DNA of 64,000 nt from Haemonchus contortus (GCA_000469685.2 LS997563.1:28435897-28499896); one strand, 5' to 3'. Counted from the first letter of the stretch, positions 45,801 through 53,300 are shown. A program made the numbers and translations. Notes: generated from the letters alone by a model not told the origin.

Positions 45801-47940
45801 CATATTCGTGTTCTACGGGTCAAATTACCCATACAGGCAAGTTTCTAGTCGGTTGCATCTTCTTGAAAAAAATTCGATAGAAATCCAGCCCATTCTCGAC
45901 AAAGTTGGGCAGTAAAGGGTAAATAGTGCCGAAGAAGTGCATCGTAGAGATAGCGGCCAAGTGGATAACGATTCTGAGAGGTTTTCTGGAGAAAGGTGTG
46001 ATAGTAGAAAGTTAAACTGCTCGAAAAGCATGTTCGACTGTGCTTCGTTTCTCAACAGGTTAGTTAGTGACTACTGTCACATCTATTTTTCATCAACACA
46101 AAACTAGAGCATACACCACCCATGAAAGCCAAACTAAATGCTCACCTGAATCCGGCTCTGTCAAGCAATATGACGACAAGTTCTCGAAACTCGCCATAGT
46201 AGGGATGTGTTTTTCTCGGAGCTCTTTCGATCCATAGGTATCAATCATCCAGGCGCACCTGTACATATTCAACTTGTAAAAGCCACATTAAGGGGGATTC
46301 TAGTGAACATTTATACGCTAGAATACCATTATGGTGGTTTCAATGATCTTGTTGAAACTTCAGTATTTCATGTTCTCAGCAGTGAAATTTCGCAAGATCA
46401 TATCTTCAAAATTACCAGATAAAGTCCAGATCTAAAAGTGTTGAGTAGAAACGGCGAGACCACTTCACGAGAGGGTCAAGGAGCACATAGATGGCATGAG
46501 ACGATTGAAAAAGTCTACTGCCTTAGGAAGTCACAGAATTCAGAAGCATAACGGAGGCGTTTTTGAGGTCACCGTGAAGGCAATACCAAAATGAATGGTA
46601 GGGAAGAATGCCTTGCAATCACGGGAGAGCTACGGCCTTATATGAGATTGGCCTTCCCTCACAACCTTTAATGAGGACGTACCCCAGCTGACACTGGTTG
46701 GTTGATACCACTACTTGTTGGGTGGTTTCGAAGAATCCGCAGAGTTACGGCAATTGGTTCTCCTTTCGACAAGCTGCGTGCCCTGGGGATCTCGAACTTA
46801 GTGGGTTGGCGGAGACGTTTGATCGGATAGTCACAGATTGTTATGATCCTTTCAGGCTCTGAAAAAGGCGAATCCGCCGAAACGTCAGTCGAATAAAGGA
46901 TATTTAAAAACCTCGTGAAGAGTTCAAGACAACAGTAAACTCAGTGTCGAGTTTCAAAGAGAAGTTGTGATTATGTTTTGTTAATGATATACAGCATCTG
47001 ACAAATTTACAACGCTTTGGGGGGGGGGGGGGGGGGGGGCTAGGCTACTCACTTAATCGCAAAGGTAACGGGCAATACAGGCGCCCAACTCTTAGCTGAA
47101 GGAACAGCAAAAAATTCTATGAAAAGTGTCTTTTCCATAGACAAACAAGGGCGGTTGTGGTGTAGCGGAGCGGTCTACCACACATGCATGGTACGGGGAT
47201 CGAACCACAGGTCGATACTCGCCCAAGCCGACAAAGCCTTCCTTCTCACGGCATCGGTTACTCGGTACCAGACCCGCCTAGGAGGATAAAAGCTCTGGTT
47301 TGTACATCGACCGGCCACCTCAAGTGAAAGTGTAGTTCAAATACGCATTCAATACGCCATCAGATTCTGAATGAAAGGGAGGGAAGGGAGGGGGGGGGGC
47401 ATTCCAAAAACAGAACTAATTAACACCGAAGACTAACCCTACATAGACAAATACTCAACTGAAAAGTACTAGATAAAGGAAAAAGAATCATAAGAAGAAT
47501 TAAATCTGATGAAAAACTTACATGTTGTGAATACTCATGTATGCCGCGGTGGACACACAACCTGCTGCGAGCTGCTCATAAATCACTGATGCATGTAGAC
47601 GACTCATTCCAGAGCCCCCAAATTCATCGGAACAATATATGGCACCAAAACCTAACTCTCCGGCATGACGTAACGTTTCCACGGGGAAATATTCCTAAAA
47701 AAGTACGATGTAGAAACTGACCTTTACCTGGCAGCCTCGCTTAATTTTGGAAGAATTCTGGGCCGAGGAACGCCAGCTCAAAGCAAGCAGATAAATGAAG
47801 CGAGCTTAATTTATAAAAAACGAGACTGCTAACCTCTCTGTCCCATTTGGCCATGTTCGGATACATTTCTTTTTGAGCAAAATCGCGTGCCACCTTTTGT
47901 ACCTCCACCAGGTCAGCATCGAGTCCAAGCGTAGCTGTAA
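18829..47940 (-). CDS. acad8-like: Isobutyryl-CoA dehydrogenase-like (ACAD8 type)
   Basis: A mitochondrial FAD enzyme of valine breakdown, oxidising isobutyryl-CoA. Ten exons join in phase: 47834-47940, 47522-47694, 46146-46258, 45158-45260, 44890-45049, 44690-44833, 44548-44636, 29697-29811, 27982-28065 and 18829-18918. The result is 391 residues after a missing first exon, which should hold the ATG and mitochondrial presequence. Recognisable blocks are [111 protein letters not shown] and the last-exon [17 protein letters not shown] with its Glu. They follow human ACAD8 in order. The intron from 29812 to 44547 is 14.7 kb and holds helicase B on the other strand. No internal stop was found. 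Confidence 0.9.
19082..20690 (+). mobile_element. Helitron-like repeat, forward copy
   Basis: Starts TCCTACTTTATATAATT after an A, then CCGCTAAGTGTGTCTGTTGG and the CCGGAAATTCATAACTCCTG module. It also contains the hairpin GCCCGGCTTCGCCGGGC at about 19487-19503. From about 19550 a unit of 320-350 bp is duplicated in tandem, and a third, diverged partial unit ends near 20680. Each unit can encode [14 protein letters not shown] and GRINFAK, with mostly conservative change between units. No transposase is visible; the 3' end is not fixed. Confidence 0.5.
19550..20265 (+). repeat. Tandem duplicated 320-350 bp unit with hairpins
   Basis: The anchor TTAGCTCCGAATTGGGAGCG recurs near 19566 and 19880 and, with one change, near 20233. 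Between anchors lie GC-rich inverted segments (GCCCGGCGTAGCCGGGC) and a longer inverted pair around AAGAAGGAGGGAAGCC and GGCTTCCCTCCTTCTT. The second unit has an additional 34-bp hairpin arm. An inverted relative lies at 23040-23190. Confidence 0.8.
20860..21658 (-). mobile_element. Helitron-like repeat, inverted copy
   Basis: On the minus strand the element starts at 21658 with TCCTACTTTATATAATTCGC after an A, and passes a TG-rich stretch. It then contains about five degenerate tandem modules of 110-150 bp, each with a GTTCCCAT core at about 20970, 21083, 21201, 21350 and 21493 on the plus strand. The modules are the same as those near 3450-3640 and 42000-42170. It has no coding capacity that I recognise. 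Confidence 0.5.
21656..23035. repeat. Large inverted repeat with nested fragment
   Basis: The left arm is about 21656-22195 and the right arm about 22443-23035. For example, GTCTCGATTCATTGCTCTTC near 21676 pairs with GAAGAGCAATGAATCGAGAC near 22992. The spacer 22196-22445 is another Helitron-like start in minus orientation (terminal T at 22445). Diverged relatives of the arms occur near 4040-4120 and 5390-5880. Confidence 0.75.
23036..23195 (-). repeat. Inverted copy of the 19.5-kb hairpin unit
   Basis: The minus strand repeats the order seen at 19465-19610, including TAGCTCCGAATTGGGAGCG and an AAGAAGGAGGGAAGCC/hairpin segment. The 19.1-23.2 kb interval is therefore a composite of inverted copies of a single family. 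Confidence 0.7.
23200..24273. other. Unassigned intronic DNA
   Basis: This lies inside the ACAD8 intron between exons 18829-18918 and 27982-28065. No exon-like or repeat structure was recognised. Confidence 0.4.
24282..24571. repeat. hAT-like MITE, copy 1
   Basis: A 290-bp element flanked by perfect 8-bp direct repeats AATAACCC (24274-24281 and 24572-24579). Ends are inverted: GGGTGCGCTTCGTTGCGCG against the inverse of the right end, GGGCGAACGTCCGTTGCGCG. Both ends run on into GTCCGTCGAAAG-like sequence and GTGACC. An 8-bp target duplication is the hAT signature. The element encodes no transposase. Confidence 0.8.
24791..26186. mobile_element. Element with about 342-bp inverted repeats
   Basis: The arms 24791-25132 and 25845-26186 are inverted copies with a few percent mismatch, opening CAGGGAAGGATCC. 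Each arm contains a tRNA-like segment (GGCTTGGTGTAGTGGTAAGC, then GAGGCTAGGGATCGGG), a box A/box B arrangement without intact tRNA folding. The 0.7-kb centre has no recognised ORF. No target duplication was resolved. It is most like a non-autonomous foldback DNA transposon that captured a tRNA-derived sequence. Confidence 0.75.
26539..27170. repeat. Foldback element with self-complementary array
   Basis: Perfect 25-bp inverted ends (opening GGCATCTTTCATAGTCC) lie at 26539-26563 and 27146-27170, with AGA outside both. The interior at 26862-27145 is built from short self-complementary words such as CGACCGGTCG, GCGACCAGTCGC and CTAGCGACC, repeating about every 10-12 bp. It is also roughly symmetrical about 26970-27000. 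A second element (26561-26853) is inserted in its left end. It has no coding capacity. Confidence 0.8.
26561..26853. repeat. hAT-like MITE, copy 2 (nested)
   Basis: Relative of the element at 24282-24571 in opposite orientation. It is flanked by 8-bp repeats TCCACGAC (26553-26560 and 26854-26861). The duplicated 8 bp belongs to the terminus of the foldback element at 26539-27170, so this copy jumped into that element. Confidence 0.8.
27171..27981. other. Unassigned intronic DNA
   Basis: AT-rich part of the ACAD8 intron, just downstream of exon 27982-28065 in the gene's direction. No repeats or exons were recognised. Confidence 0.4.
28783..29547 (+). mobile_element. Internally deleted mariner with long TIRs
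   Basis: A 765-bp element between TA dinucleotides (28781-28782 and 29548-29549). Terminal inverted repeats are about 130 bp (28783-28911 and 29418-29547), opening TTAGGTT and containing a GGACGCGCG core. The inside keeps only the DNA-binding half of a mariner transposase: [20 protein letters not shown], then [12 protein letters not shown], then after a stop [11 protein letters not shown] and [13 protein letters not shown]. The catalytic DDD region is missing. It lies in the ACAD8 intron between 28065 and 29697. Confidence 0.85.
29812..32330. other. Unassigned part of the 14.7-kb ACAD8 intron
   Basis: No host exon recognised. The stretch 31380-31605 has two degenerate units of the Helitron-like internal module (CACGCCCTGCC...GTTCCCATT). 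About 31754-31872 has short inverted ends GCGCATTCATAGT and ACTATGAATGCGC, a likely 120-bp MITE. The 135-codon ORF at 30901-31308 has no recognised domain. Confidence 0.4.
33100..33446 (+). CDS. Helicase copy B, N-terminal exons 1-2
   Basis: Proposed exons are 33100-33205 and 33378-33446, the counterparts of 1757-2104. The upstream ATG of copy A is ACG here, and a TAA follows it, so translation must start at 33100 (MLDEKSSSK). Phases are the same as in copy A: one spare base joins exon 2 to give Asp, and one joins exon 3 at 37308 to give Glu. Exon 2 is six bases shorter than its paralogue, which keeps the frame. The peptide is hydrophilic and has no known domain. Support comes only from paralogue conservation and phase. 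Confidence 0.5.
33513..34486 (-). mobile_element. Degenerate mariner relic 1
   Basis: The ends are inverted relatives (TTCTTGCCGTTTTCACAGC near 33526 against GCTGAAACGGCAAGAA near 34456). On the minus strand a diverged transposase C-terminal part can be read near 33900-33730: [13 protein letters not shown] and [10 protein letters not shown], the typical DNARPH segment of Tc1/mariner enzymes. Frames are broken by stops. The copy A intron lacks this element. Confidence 0.7.
34492..35770 (+). mobile_element. Degenerate full-size mariner relic 2
   Basis: A 1,279-bp element. Inverted ends (TAGGGTTGTCCGGAAAATCT against TTGGGTTGTCCGGAAAGTCT) lie between TA dinucleotides at 34490-34491 and 35771-35772. 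The plus strand shows a decayed mariner transposase: [18 protein letters not shown], a stop, [32 protein letters not shown], and a remnant of the catalytic C-terminal part near 35370-35520. Several stops make it inactive. Its right end was later hit by the Penelope-like insertion. Confidence 0.85.
35779..36414 (+). CDS. Penelope-like GIY-YIG endonuclease fragment
   Basis: Open from the first bases of the truncated element to TGA at 36412-36414, 211 codons. The useful landmarks are [12 protein letters not shown] (a Cys-containing linker), [11 protein letters not shown] and [20 protein letters not shown]. These are the GIY-YIG core of Penelope-like retroelements, with Tyr in VVYLIS, the YIGETGR segment and the Arg of RIKERL. 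In complete elements this nuclease nicks the target for reverse transcription. Here the upstream reverse transcriptase is missing, so the copy cannot move on its own. A host promoter or ATG was not seen. The frame itself is undamaged, which suggests a young insertion. Confidence 0.88.
   Translation, partial: QENGYDTSGFPFRHRRRTVAHNRQEEEDTKVAFCVPLISDKLSATIRSCVRKAGLQDMVRVVDIPPSNLRQQLVRNRLYDRLCTTPSCVICPYGKGGDCMTSGVVYLISCLQCKEEYIGETGRPLCIRIKERLDGMQKSRIATPLGEHRVRCHGNMRFEVTVTILSRESDIAARRTLEAFWIMARAPKINRREECVAVTTELAPFAALFGF
36776..36806 (+). ncRNA. Hammerhead-ribozyme-like motif (Penelope copy 1)
   Basis: Reads TCCGAAGAAGGTG-AAGG-CACCGAAACGTCAG. A GGTG/CACC helix is followed by GAAAC and GTC, the layout of hammerhead stem II and its 3' core. 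The 5' core differs from the consensus CTGATGA, so self-cleavage is doubtful. The related copy near 46858 has the same layout with a compensating pair change. Confidence 0.4.
37091..37263 (+). repeat. tRNA-like insert in helicase B intron 3
   Basis: A segment missing from copy A, flanked by near-identical ACTATGTCACCACT (from 37091) and ACTATGTCATCACT (to 37263). It includes a box-B-like GGGTTCGAGTCCCG inside GCTCGGGTTCGAGTCCCGTT. No complete tRNA cloverleaf was found. It is probably a small SINE or tRNA pseudogene insertion with target duplication. Confidence 0.45.
37308..40784 (+). CDS. UPF1-like SF1 helicase, copy B (exons 3-4)
   Basis: Exon 3 is 37308-37367. A 61-base intron follows, and exon 4 is 37429-40784 (TAA). 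With exons 33100-33446 the protein is 1,196 residues. The motifs match copy A: GGYGTGKT at about residue 744, SNGAVAQ, GDNAS at about 927, [25 protein letters not shown] and [10 protein letters not shown]. Motif II is again Asp-Asn, so the change predates the duplication. Differences from copy A are scattered and mostly conservative, and indels are multiples of three. The gene sits on the plus strand inside a 14.7-kb intron of the minus-strand ACAD8 gene, so the two transcripts would be antisense to each other. The family acts on RNA or DNA. A role in small-RNA or decay pathways is possible, but it is inference only. Confidence 0.85.
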   Translation, partial: SIDYHLRQNQRRRVTSCLNTVGHHCFITLISFILLNSPHLDQHGFCSNESSPKIQRSRKGPEREQNRAVVHNMETPSADFPHDNQCNPNVRSEIFVPILPLLGPQHETRRTPSAISSQPSPKNINSHLIKKHPWAKYVTVSDQPLPMSENSVTSSVSLDVYCHIPTTGYFSYEFVKSLFPRRHRQHPNSRGPLTIFELMRLQNAVDFREHSLNIIHQLCCRVYSARENDNPKTPPGSMATTILPLPWHSSPVLYQVVSRNSSEEVILEAKDFFIVGPDRGELQCIVLDQFSTNIKSGTRGFDGQLLSVKDFVWVYSLEPTMEALQNPSNVLARARAPRTIALDTFVPYFFRVREFIFVTPPKATHYVYGLVVEDRSENSSYGIVFESVPEVVTVPFDVFQFTPQDVDEYDIVLAETRDNVSTAIRFSESPASADDQVALCNLVREFIPSHPQEGLLPLKIFAIPREDKEWIDDRIGKFMNYSKDPQLAHIKMTQLFNVAVSFLFAFGEMYDDRSTRRVTATVLSTSAFPVRFLFKSNSSLDFGWVSRRIVFLWVIGSDSVGSARVESTESNLYDGTLSIQLVALPRFHHSLMRAISRYSWEENGSLFVEMCVKLDRIPVATVPVLQIVSQNKLFDNISRNARCQAAQVLDAVYNNFSQHKFVDVRLHDERREERIPLDGKLFQLHPDQLAAVRLGCGNHPIVAIQGGYGTGKTLVAALIAAKCARQRKGFVVVLATSNGAVAQITNTILRLDQYKELSVLRYVHETLCSEKNFSTDVDMNNILKRLSDDYAERLAPEDLRICLRFKERSKLLEKCSTVSENASLLSTNEQRGCSLAVKDLASDLHTVFRLMFALRTPNIICMTVSALLGATEERGMIYNHLQECHTVIGDNASHIPEPDFVAIANCLYNARHIYVGDIHQLRPHIPCDRNSLPVTLGAQGLMELLIEKHVPSANMFTTFRTHPELAELPNELFYDYALIDGVFEHERRLFLDHIRCENSNLPFLFVDIPDQSRLPQGRSHFNNDEIKSCCDIITSLLAKGIHPESLVILTFYNEQTRRLKQFAKQHSVDLNQVGAYQSLEKDIVILLTSWYFPDADANDELFNDSHRINVALTRCRHGQFVLGSKRFLSTLSNWAAVIRWARLRNAVIDKDDLPRILA
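40785..41090. other. Duplicated 3' flank of helicase B
   Basis: Aligns with 9810-10110. The similarity breaks at about 41090, where a repeat-rich insertion begins, and resumes at about 43575. Confidence 0.6.
41690..42253 (-). mobile_element. Helitron-like repeat, minus copy
   Basis: Starts on the minus strand at 42253 with TCCTACTATATATAACGCGC after an A, then CTAAGTGTGTCTGTTGG and the CCGGAAATTTATAACTCC module. It ends near a hairpin-bearing segment at about 41678-41700 (GCCCGGCTGGCGCCGGACTTC on the plus strand). It is absent from copy A. No coding sequence. Confidence 0.5.
42440..43400 (+). mobile_element. piggyBac-like remnant with palindromic ends
   Basis: Near both ends stand inverted palindromic words: CGCGGGACACATATGTCCCG at about 42457, and CGCGGGACATATGTGTCCCG at about 43358. 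A further related word lies at about 43316. Between them, near 42895-43030, the plus strand can be read as [20 protein letters not shown], followed by [20 protein letters not shown]. This resembles the start of the piggyBac transposase fold (P-DFF-LFF--EL). Stop codons surround it and the catalytic part is absent. TTAA target repeats were not confirmed. Confidence 0.45.
45545..45923. repeat. Foldback MITE with about 145-bp arms
   Basis: The left arm 45545-45696 and right arm 45776-45923 are inverted copies, opening TTTACCCTTTACT and closing AGTAAAGGGTAAA. The matching place in copy A (near 12118) has no such block. It is an insertion made after the duplication, lying in the ACAD8 intron between 45261 and 46145. 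No coding potential. Confidence 0.8.
46440..46920 (+). pseudogene. Second Penelope-like fragment
   Basis: Translation near 46466-46590 reads [38 protein letters not shown], then a stop. This is the C-terminal end of the GIY-YIG region, related to [19 protein letters not shown] in the copy at 35.8 kb. It continues into the same 3' non-coding region and hammerhead-like motif. The 5' part and frame are lost. Confidence 0.65.
46856..46888 (+). ncRNA. Hammerhead-ribozyme-like motif (Penelope copy 2)
   Basis: Reads TCTGAAAAAGGCG-AATC-CGCCGAAACGTCAG. The helix GGCG/CGCC replaces GGTG/CACC of the copy at 36776, a paired change that keeps pairing. The CTGA of the 5' core is present, but the following bases depart from CTGATGA. 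Confidence 0.4.
47019..47039 (+). repeat. Homopolymer G run (21 bases)
   Basis: Twenty-one consecutive G between CTTT and CTAGG, within the ACAD8 intron 46259-47521. The length may be imprecise in an assembly. Confidence 0.9.
47149..47400 (+). repeat. tRNA-derived SINE, copy 1
   Basis: The 5' part is tRNA-like: box A GTGGTGTAGCGGAGCGGTC, box B GGGATCGAACC, with an opening GGGCGG that could pair with CCGCCC-like bases. The body that follows (ACCAGACCCGCCTAGGAGGA, TAAAAGC, TGTACATCGACCGG) is shared with copies at about 59985-60225, and inverted at about 61550-61800 and 63060-63270. Confidence 0.65.
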
Positions 47941-50390
47941 CTTTTGCTATTAAACATGATGATGGGGAATTCTGTTCGTTCTTTGGCTACGCCCCCCTTG
48001 GTGCAATCTCAGGTCTTCCCTTTCTTTAAATCAGGGTCGTGGGTCGTGTTCATTCCAAACCAGTTGTCAAGTGCGTGTCGCCTTCACGTATGAAAATAGC
48101 ATGAGATAAGACTTTCGAAGCACCGAGTGGCAGCGACGCTGTACTGTAAGTGCACTTCTTATCACTTTTCTACGAGTCAGAAAAAACCAGATCAGTTTCT
48201 CGCCCATTATTCATCGTGTTACCCACAAAAAGGTAATAATATAACGACCAATACTCAGGACGGTCCAATAAAAGGTTGAAAAAATAGATAGAAAACGAGC
48301 ACTAGTAACTACAACTGAGAAATGAAAAAAACACTGAAATCAAGGAAAAATCAGCAACAATGCCAATGATGTCTAGTTGTATGGTGATAAGCAATGGGAG
48401 GGCGTATCACTTATCCTACCAACCCAATCTTACCCTAGACACCACCAATCTACCTACACTACATATTCAAGACGGGGTGTACCAATCAGACAGTTTTGCT
48501 TGATATTTCTATCAACATGGCATTTTTTTCCCTGATGAATAAGTTTATGCAGAATTTGCATACCAGTACTGTTTCATCGCTACTTTCAATGAATGCAGCT
48601 TCGTCTAAATTTCTATCCTTTCATATGTGAGAAAAATATGTGGTATACGAAAAAGCGTCCTCAAAAATCCAACTGATGAACTATAACCGGTGTTTGCAAC
48701 AAAGGAAAATATTCATAAACCTTAACTACGCTCATATCCGAGGAGGAGATCAAACGAAGACTTTTTGCATGACAGTTCGGTGAAAGTTGCAGTAATGGTC
48801 TTATTATATAAATTGTTCAAATAATTCTTCTGTATTTTCAGCTGATTACAATCCGAACGATCTTGTTTATGGGTTACTGATCGAACCACCAAAATCATTG
48901 AAAAAAGCCGTTCTTCGGCAGCTGCAGGAGCATGGGGCAGCAGGACTGGTTCCTCGTGGTCTCAAACCACACGAGGTGTGCAAATGTAAACGTGCAATAG
49001 TGATTGATGACTCTCCTATGGGTTCAAAAATCGTTTTGTTTCTACAGTCTTTCAGATTTCCATTTTCATGAAATTTATTATCATTATTGCATGAATTTAT
49101 CTATGAACATATTGTCTATCTGAACCTCTTTAGGTAAGGAAGAATTCTTCAAAATAAAATCTAGTATTCGAATTAAGTAATTCAGAGCTGTAAAGGAACA
49201 CCATTAATGAGATCAATGCCAAGAACGGTTCAGAAAGAACACACAATCAGGAAACTAGGTCAGGTCAGGTTGTTTTGGGATTAGGGGCCGATCCGTTTGA
49301 GAAAGTTTGAGCTGCACGCGGTACACGCCTCGAGAAGCGCAGCCCCACATTTCTGCCCTATGGAAGGCATTCTCATGCAGCCTTAAGTTATCAGCAATCT
49401 GTTCTGAGCTACAAAAAACTAACACCTCAGCATTGCCAACAATGGAGCCACTAGAGGAACAGCTGAAGGGGATTGGAGAGAAAATGGGATGGAAAGGTGA
49501 ACAGCAATTGTGGTAGACACTGCTCCTGATTTAGGCTTATCGCATATTGTTCATGTTCGCGACTTTGCTCGTCATTATATATGTAGTTAGTAAAGGCACT
49601 CAGAATTGGGCCTGTTGAATTGGTTCAGGACGAAATGCTCCCCATCACAAACAACTAAAAACATCAAATCCTGTACCAAAAAGTAGGAAAAAATATCTAA
49701 AAAAAGAAGGAATAGAAAAACCAACGGTCAACACAGTAGAGATGGCTGTTCCGTTTGAAAATGCGCAGTAAACTGGAAGAAAAACTGCGAAAATTCCGCG
49801 TAATCATCTGAAAACCAGAACCTAAAGTTATGAGATAGTCATCCTATAGAATTAGGCACAATCCGACTGCCTTTTTGTTACCAATCGAGAGAAAAAGATA
49901 ATTTTGGCTCAAGCTTGTCTCAAAAATTCTGCGAGGTACTCAAATATACAGAGGGAGAAAAACAAATTTTCAGATGAACAAAATGGATCGCAATGGAACG
50001 CTAACCTATGAAGTAATAGGTAGTTTCCATGATGAACTTTGATGTCACGTGGAATTTACGCACTCTTTGTCACAAATGATCGCACTCCGCATAGTGGATG
50101 ACGACGAAACGCAATGTGTACGGCGAAAGAGAGAGCGTAAGACAAACAGTTGGTAAGAGCGAAGAACAATGGCAAGATAGCAGGTGAGTGGTCCCTGATT
50201 TCATCTCCATGACATCAACAACATAATTGGAAAGGCTTTCATAAATCTTCATTAATAATTTCAACTGCATTGAAGCAACATTACACACGTATTCATGATA
50301 TCCTGTAAAGTCACCGCAATAAATTAAGCTTCTTAGTGATGACGTGCCGCAAATGATACTTGGAGATCCGCAGAAACACAAGAGTTCTTA
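47941..50390. other. Spacer between ACAD8 5' end and NUP85
   Basis: The first ACAD8 exon (start codon and mitochondrial presequence) should be here on the minus strand but was not recognised. On the plus strand, 48843-48976 is an open, exon-like stretch after TTTTCAG (see its own entry). No clear promoter was found. Confidence 0.35.
48843..48976 (+). other. Possible orphan exon
   Basis: After a good acceptor (TGTATTTTCAG) the sequence reads DYNPNDLVYGLLIEPPKSLK, then KAVLRQLQEHGAAGLVPRGL and KPHE, before a possible GTGTGC donor. Composition looks coding, but I do not recognise the protein and found no partner exon. It could be part of a gene or of an old insertion. Confidence 0.25.
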
Positions 50391-53300
50391 TCATGACGCA
50401 CAGGCACTGGCTATTTCCGCTTCCGCTAACCGTGTTAGCAAAAGAAGTTTGAGAGATCGCATCTGAGAAAGTCAAGTTACGCATCCAAAATCATTGAATT
50501 TTAGAAATCTTGAATTGTTCTTACATACCGTCTCCTCAGAGGTTTCGTCGTCTTTATCCGTATTGTCTATAGTATATTGGCGGAAAAACGAGATCAACTC
50601 GTAGATGCTTTCAGCAGGGATTTGGACCTAAACATTCACTTAAGATCGATATTACCTATACAAGGGGGTGAAAAACAAAAAAAATCAACCTGTGGTGTGT
50701 CTGCGAGTATCAGCATGAGATATCCAAAAAGTACTTTATGGAAGGATTGTGGCACATTCGGTGACGTGATCAGTGAAACAAGCAACTGAAAATAGAGATG
50801 TTAGATAGGTTACAATCTAGGTTGCACAGCTTAAAAAGTAAAATCTCAGCCAGAGGGGCTGTTCATTGAGTAACTGTACAATAACAATTTACTGTTGTTT
50901 ATTCATGGTCATGTTTCATTCAAATTATTTGCATTTACTGTCATTTATTTACTGTTTACAAGTATTGGTATAAATACTATTTGCAGCATTACAGTCACAC
51001 CAATCATTACTTCTTCGAGCCCCTTCAAAACAAGTTGAGAGAAAAATGTGAGAATGACTGGATCAAATTAGAATTGGAATTTTGAAATGAATGTCTCATC
51101 ATTCCTATCCTGTAACAAATTCATTACTCTGAAGCCAGCTATGAAAAACAATAGAACAAAAATAATTGAAACTCACTGGTGCATCAGATCGCACATCACC
51201 GGCACTGAGTGATTTATGGAACCGACAGTAGTTGAACAGGAATGCAAGAGATGGTGACCCGAGTTCCGCCACATAGTCGGCCATGTGATCCAATATGCTC
51301 AACGAAGCAATTTCGCTCTTATCAGCATGCCATACTATCCTAAAAATCTAATCACTTAATTTTAGGTATAAGTCTTATTAAAATGGTAGGTGCTATAGAT
51401 ACGATCCTTTTTTCACGACGCGCTGTTGAAGCACTGGACCCCAACGTTCAAAATCATCTTCTCAGTAGTTCACATAATTCTTCAAGTATTAGATCAGAGT
51501 ATTCAGAAGTCTGACAACTAATGTTGTGGCAAAGAAGTGAAAACGCTAGAAATTGGGATTCAGCTTTGATTTTGAACTACATATTAATGCAAAATTGCCA
51601 AAACTAATTGGCATGAGCTTTTCGCTCGCTATCTCGTTAAGCAAAAGCCTGTGCACTTTCAGACAATTTGACTCCATGCAGAACCCCACACTTGCAAATC
51701 AAGAAACATTACTCACCTATTGACAGCGGTATCCAAAGCAGGTCCTCTTCCTCCTCGCAACGCCCAAGACAGAGCTGCACTCCATTCTCCATCACGTAGA
51801 TACCTATCATCAACAATTGCTTTACCCAATTCAAAAAAAAAAACCAAATATATTCAAAAAGACTACCTGTAGGTCATAGTATTTACAATGCACGCTTTAG
51901 AGTCGTCCAGTTCCTGTTCTACACAAATTCGCATGAGCTAAAGGCCACACATGATAACTAGTGTGAAACAGCATCTATCAATGTTACTGATAAAGATTAC
52001 ATTTTCGGCCATCTCGTCATCTTGTATATACATAGCTTCAATGTGACTCTCTAGGCGCAGTCGACCCTCTGACCCACAATGCAGCAAGTAGTCCGCACCG
52101 ACCTCCCACAAACTGAAAATCTTTCGAATAATTGCCTATTGTGGAGTGGTTAGGAGAAGTCAGCCAAGGTATCATAACTATCAAATTAGCTATCGTTGAT
52201 AAGCATGTCCCGCGATAAAACATACAGGGAATTTCCAGTTACTACCACATGCCACATGCCTTACCTATGCCGCAACAAAGGACCAGGTTATGATTAAAAC
52301 TTACCAACTGTTCTGAATCAAACCGGAACCATATTCCATCAAAAGGAAGTCTCTGATTTCAACTAATGCTGGCAAAACGGCATATTCTGAATCTGTGTGC
52401 AACAACGTGTCGATCAGATGAACGGACAACCAAGGATTTGATATGAGATTCTTGAAGAAAAATTTTTAACGGTCTCAAGACGAAATCCATAAAAAAATGT
52501 TGATATTACCTGTAACACCGATATATCTTTCATGCTCAAAATAGAGAGAAAAGGGTCGAATTCTCCATCTTCAAAATTTTCGGTGTTCTTGAACAGTTCG
52601 CGGCACTCCTTAAATCACACCCACTTATTAATTTCAAACTGGTTTCACTATAGGTATCGAGGGTAGAACATACCAGAGCGAGAGGACCTAATTCATTATA
52701 TGCAACAGTGGGATCTTTCACAAAAGTGTAAAATGGCATTAAATGCCACCACTCAGTAACCACAACTGAAGCAGCACGTTCCAAATTCTGAATTGCAAAA
52801 GCGTAAAAGGCCTCCGATTGGGATAAGTTACATGTTCATTACCTTCTGATCGCCATTCAGTAACTGTGCCAAGAAGAGAATATTGCGGTTGCTGTCAAAG
52901 GCACCTGACGTAATCAATGAACCCAGCTCGTGTTTCCAACGCTCTAGTTTTGCGATCTACAAAAAAGAGACCAGTGCAGAAAATATGTCCAAGTGACAGG
53001 CGAAGGGATTCACTTAGTTATCTTAGGTTATACCAATTCCAAAGACAAAGAAATAAGAACGATAGTTATAGGGCTTTATAATTAGTTCTATAATTAGCGC
53101 GAGATATCTTGCGGATTGTTCCAGCTCAAAGAAGGAGAACAACAATCTAGAAGGGAATTGCTGATGAGACATAATGGATAGGTAAGGAATAAGCATCGAA
53201 CGCAGAAAATTTCTCGGCTGGTGATGCCCTACACTTCGGCTAAGTTCACAGTATTCCTTGTGAAGGGATTGGAAGCCCGTATACCGAGTATCATTACTCA

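Larger units (their letters stand above)
32333..46070 (+). repeat. Segmental duplication, copy B
   Basis: Homologous to 655-12250, with the same order and orientation. Insertions found only here are: two mariners and a Penelope-like element (about 33513-36902), a tRNA-like insert (about 37091-37263), a repeat-rich block (about 41090-43575) and a foldback MITE (45545-45923). Similarity stops just before ACAD8 exon 46146-46258. The duplicated unit therefore took four exons of that gene but not its 5' exons. Confidence 0.85.
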
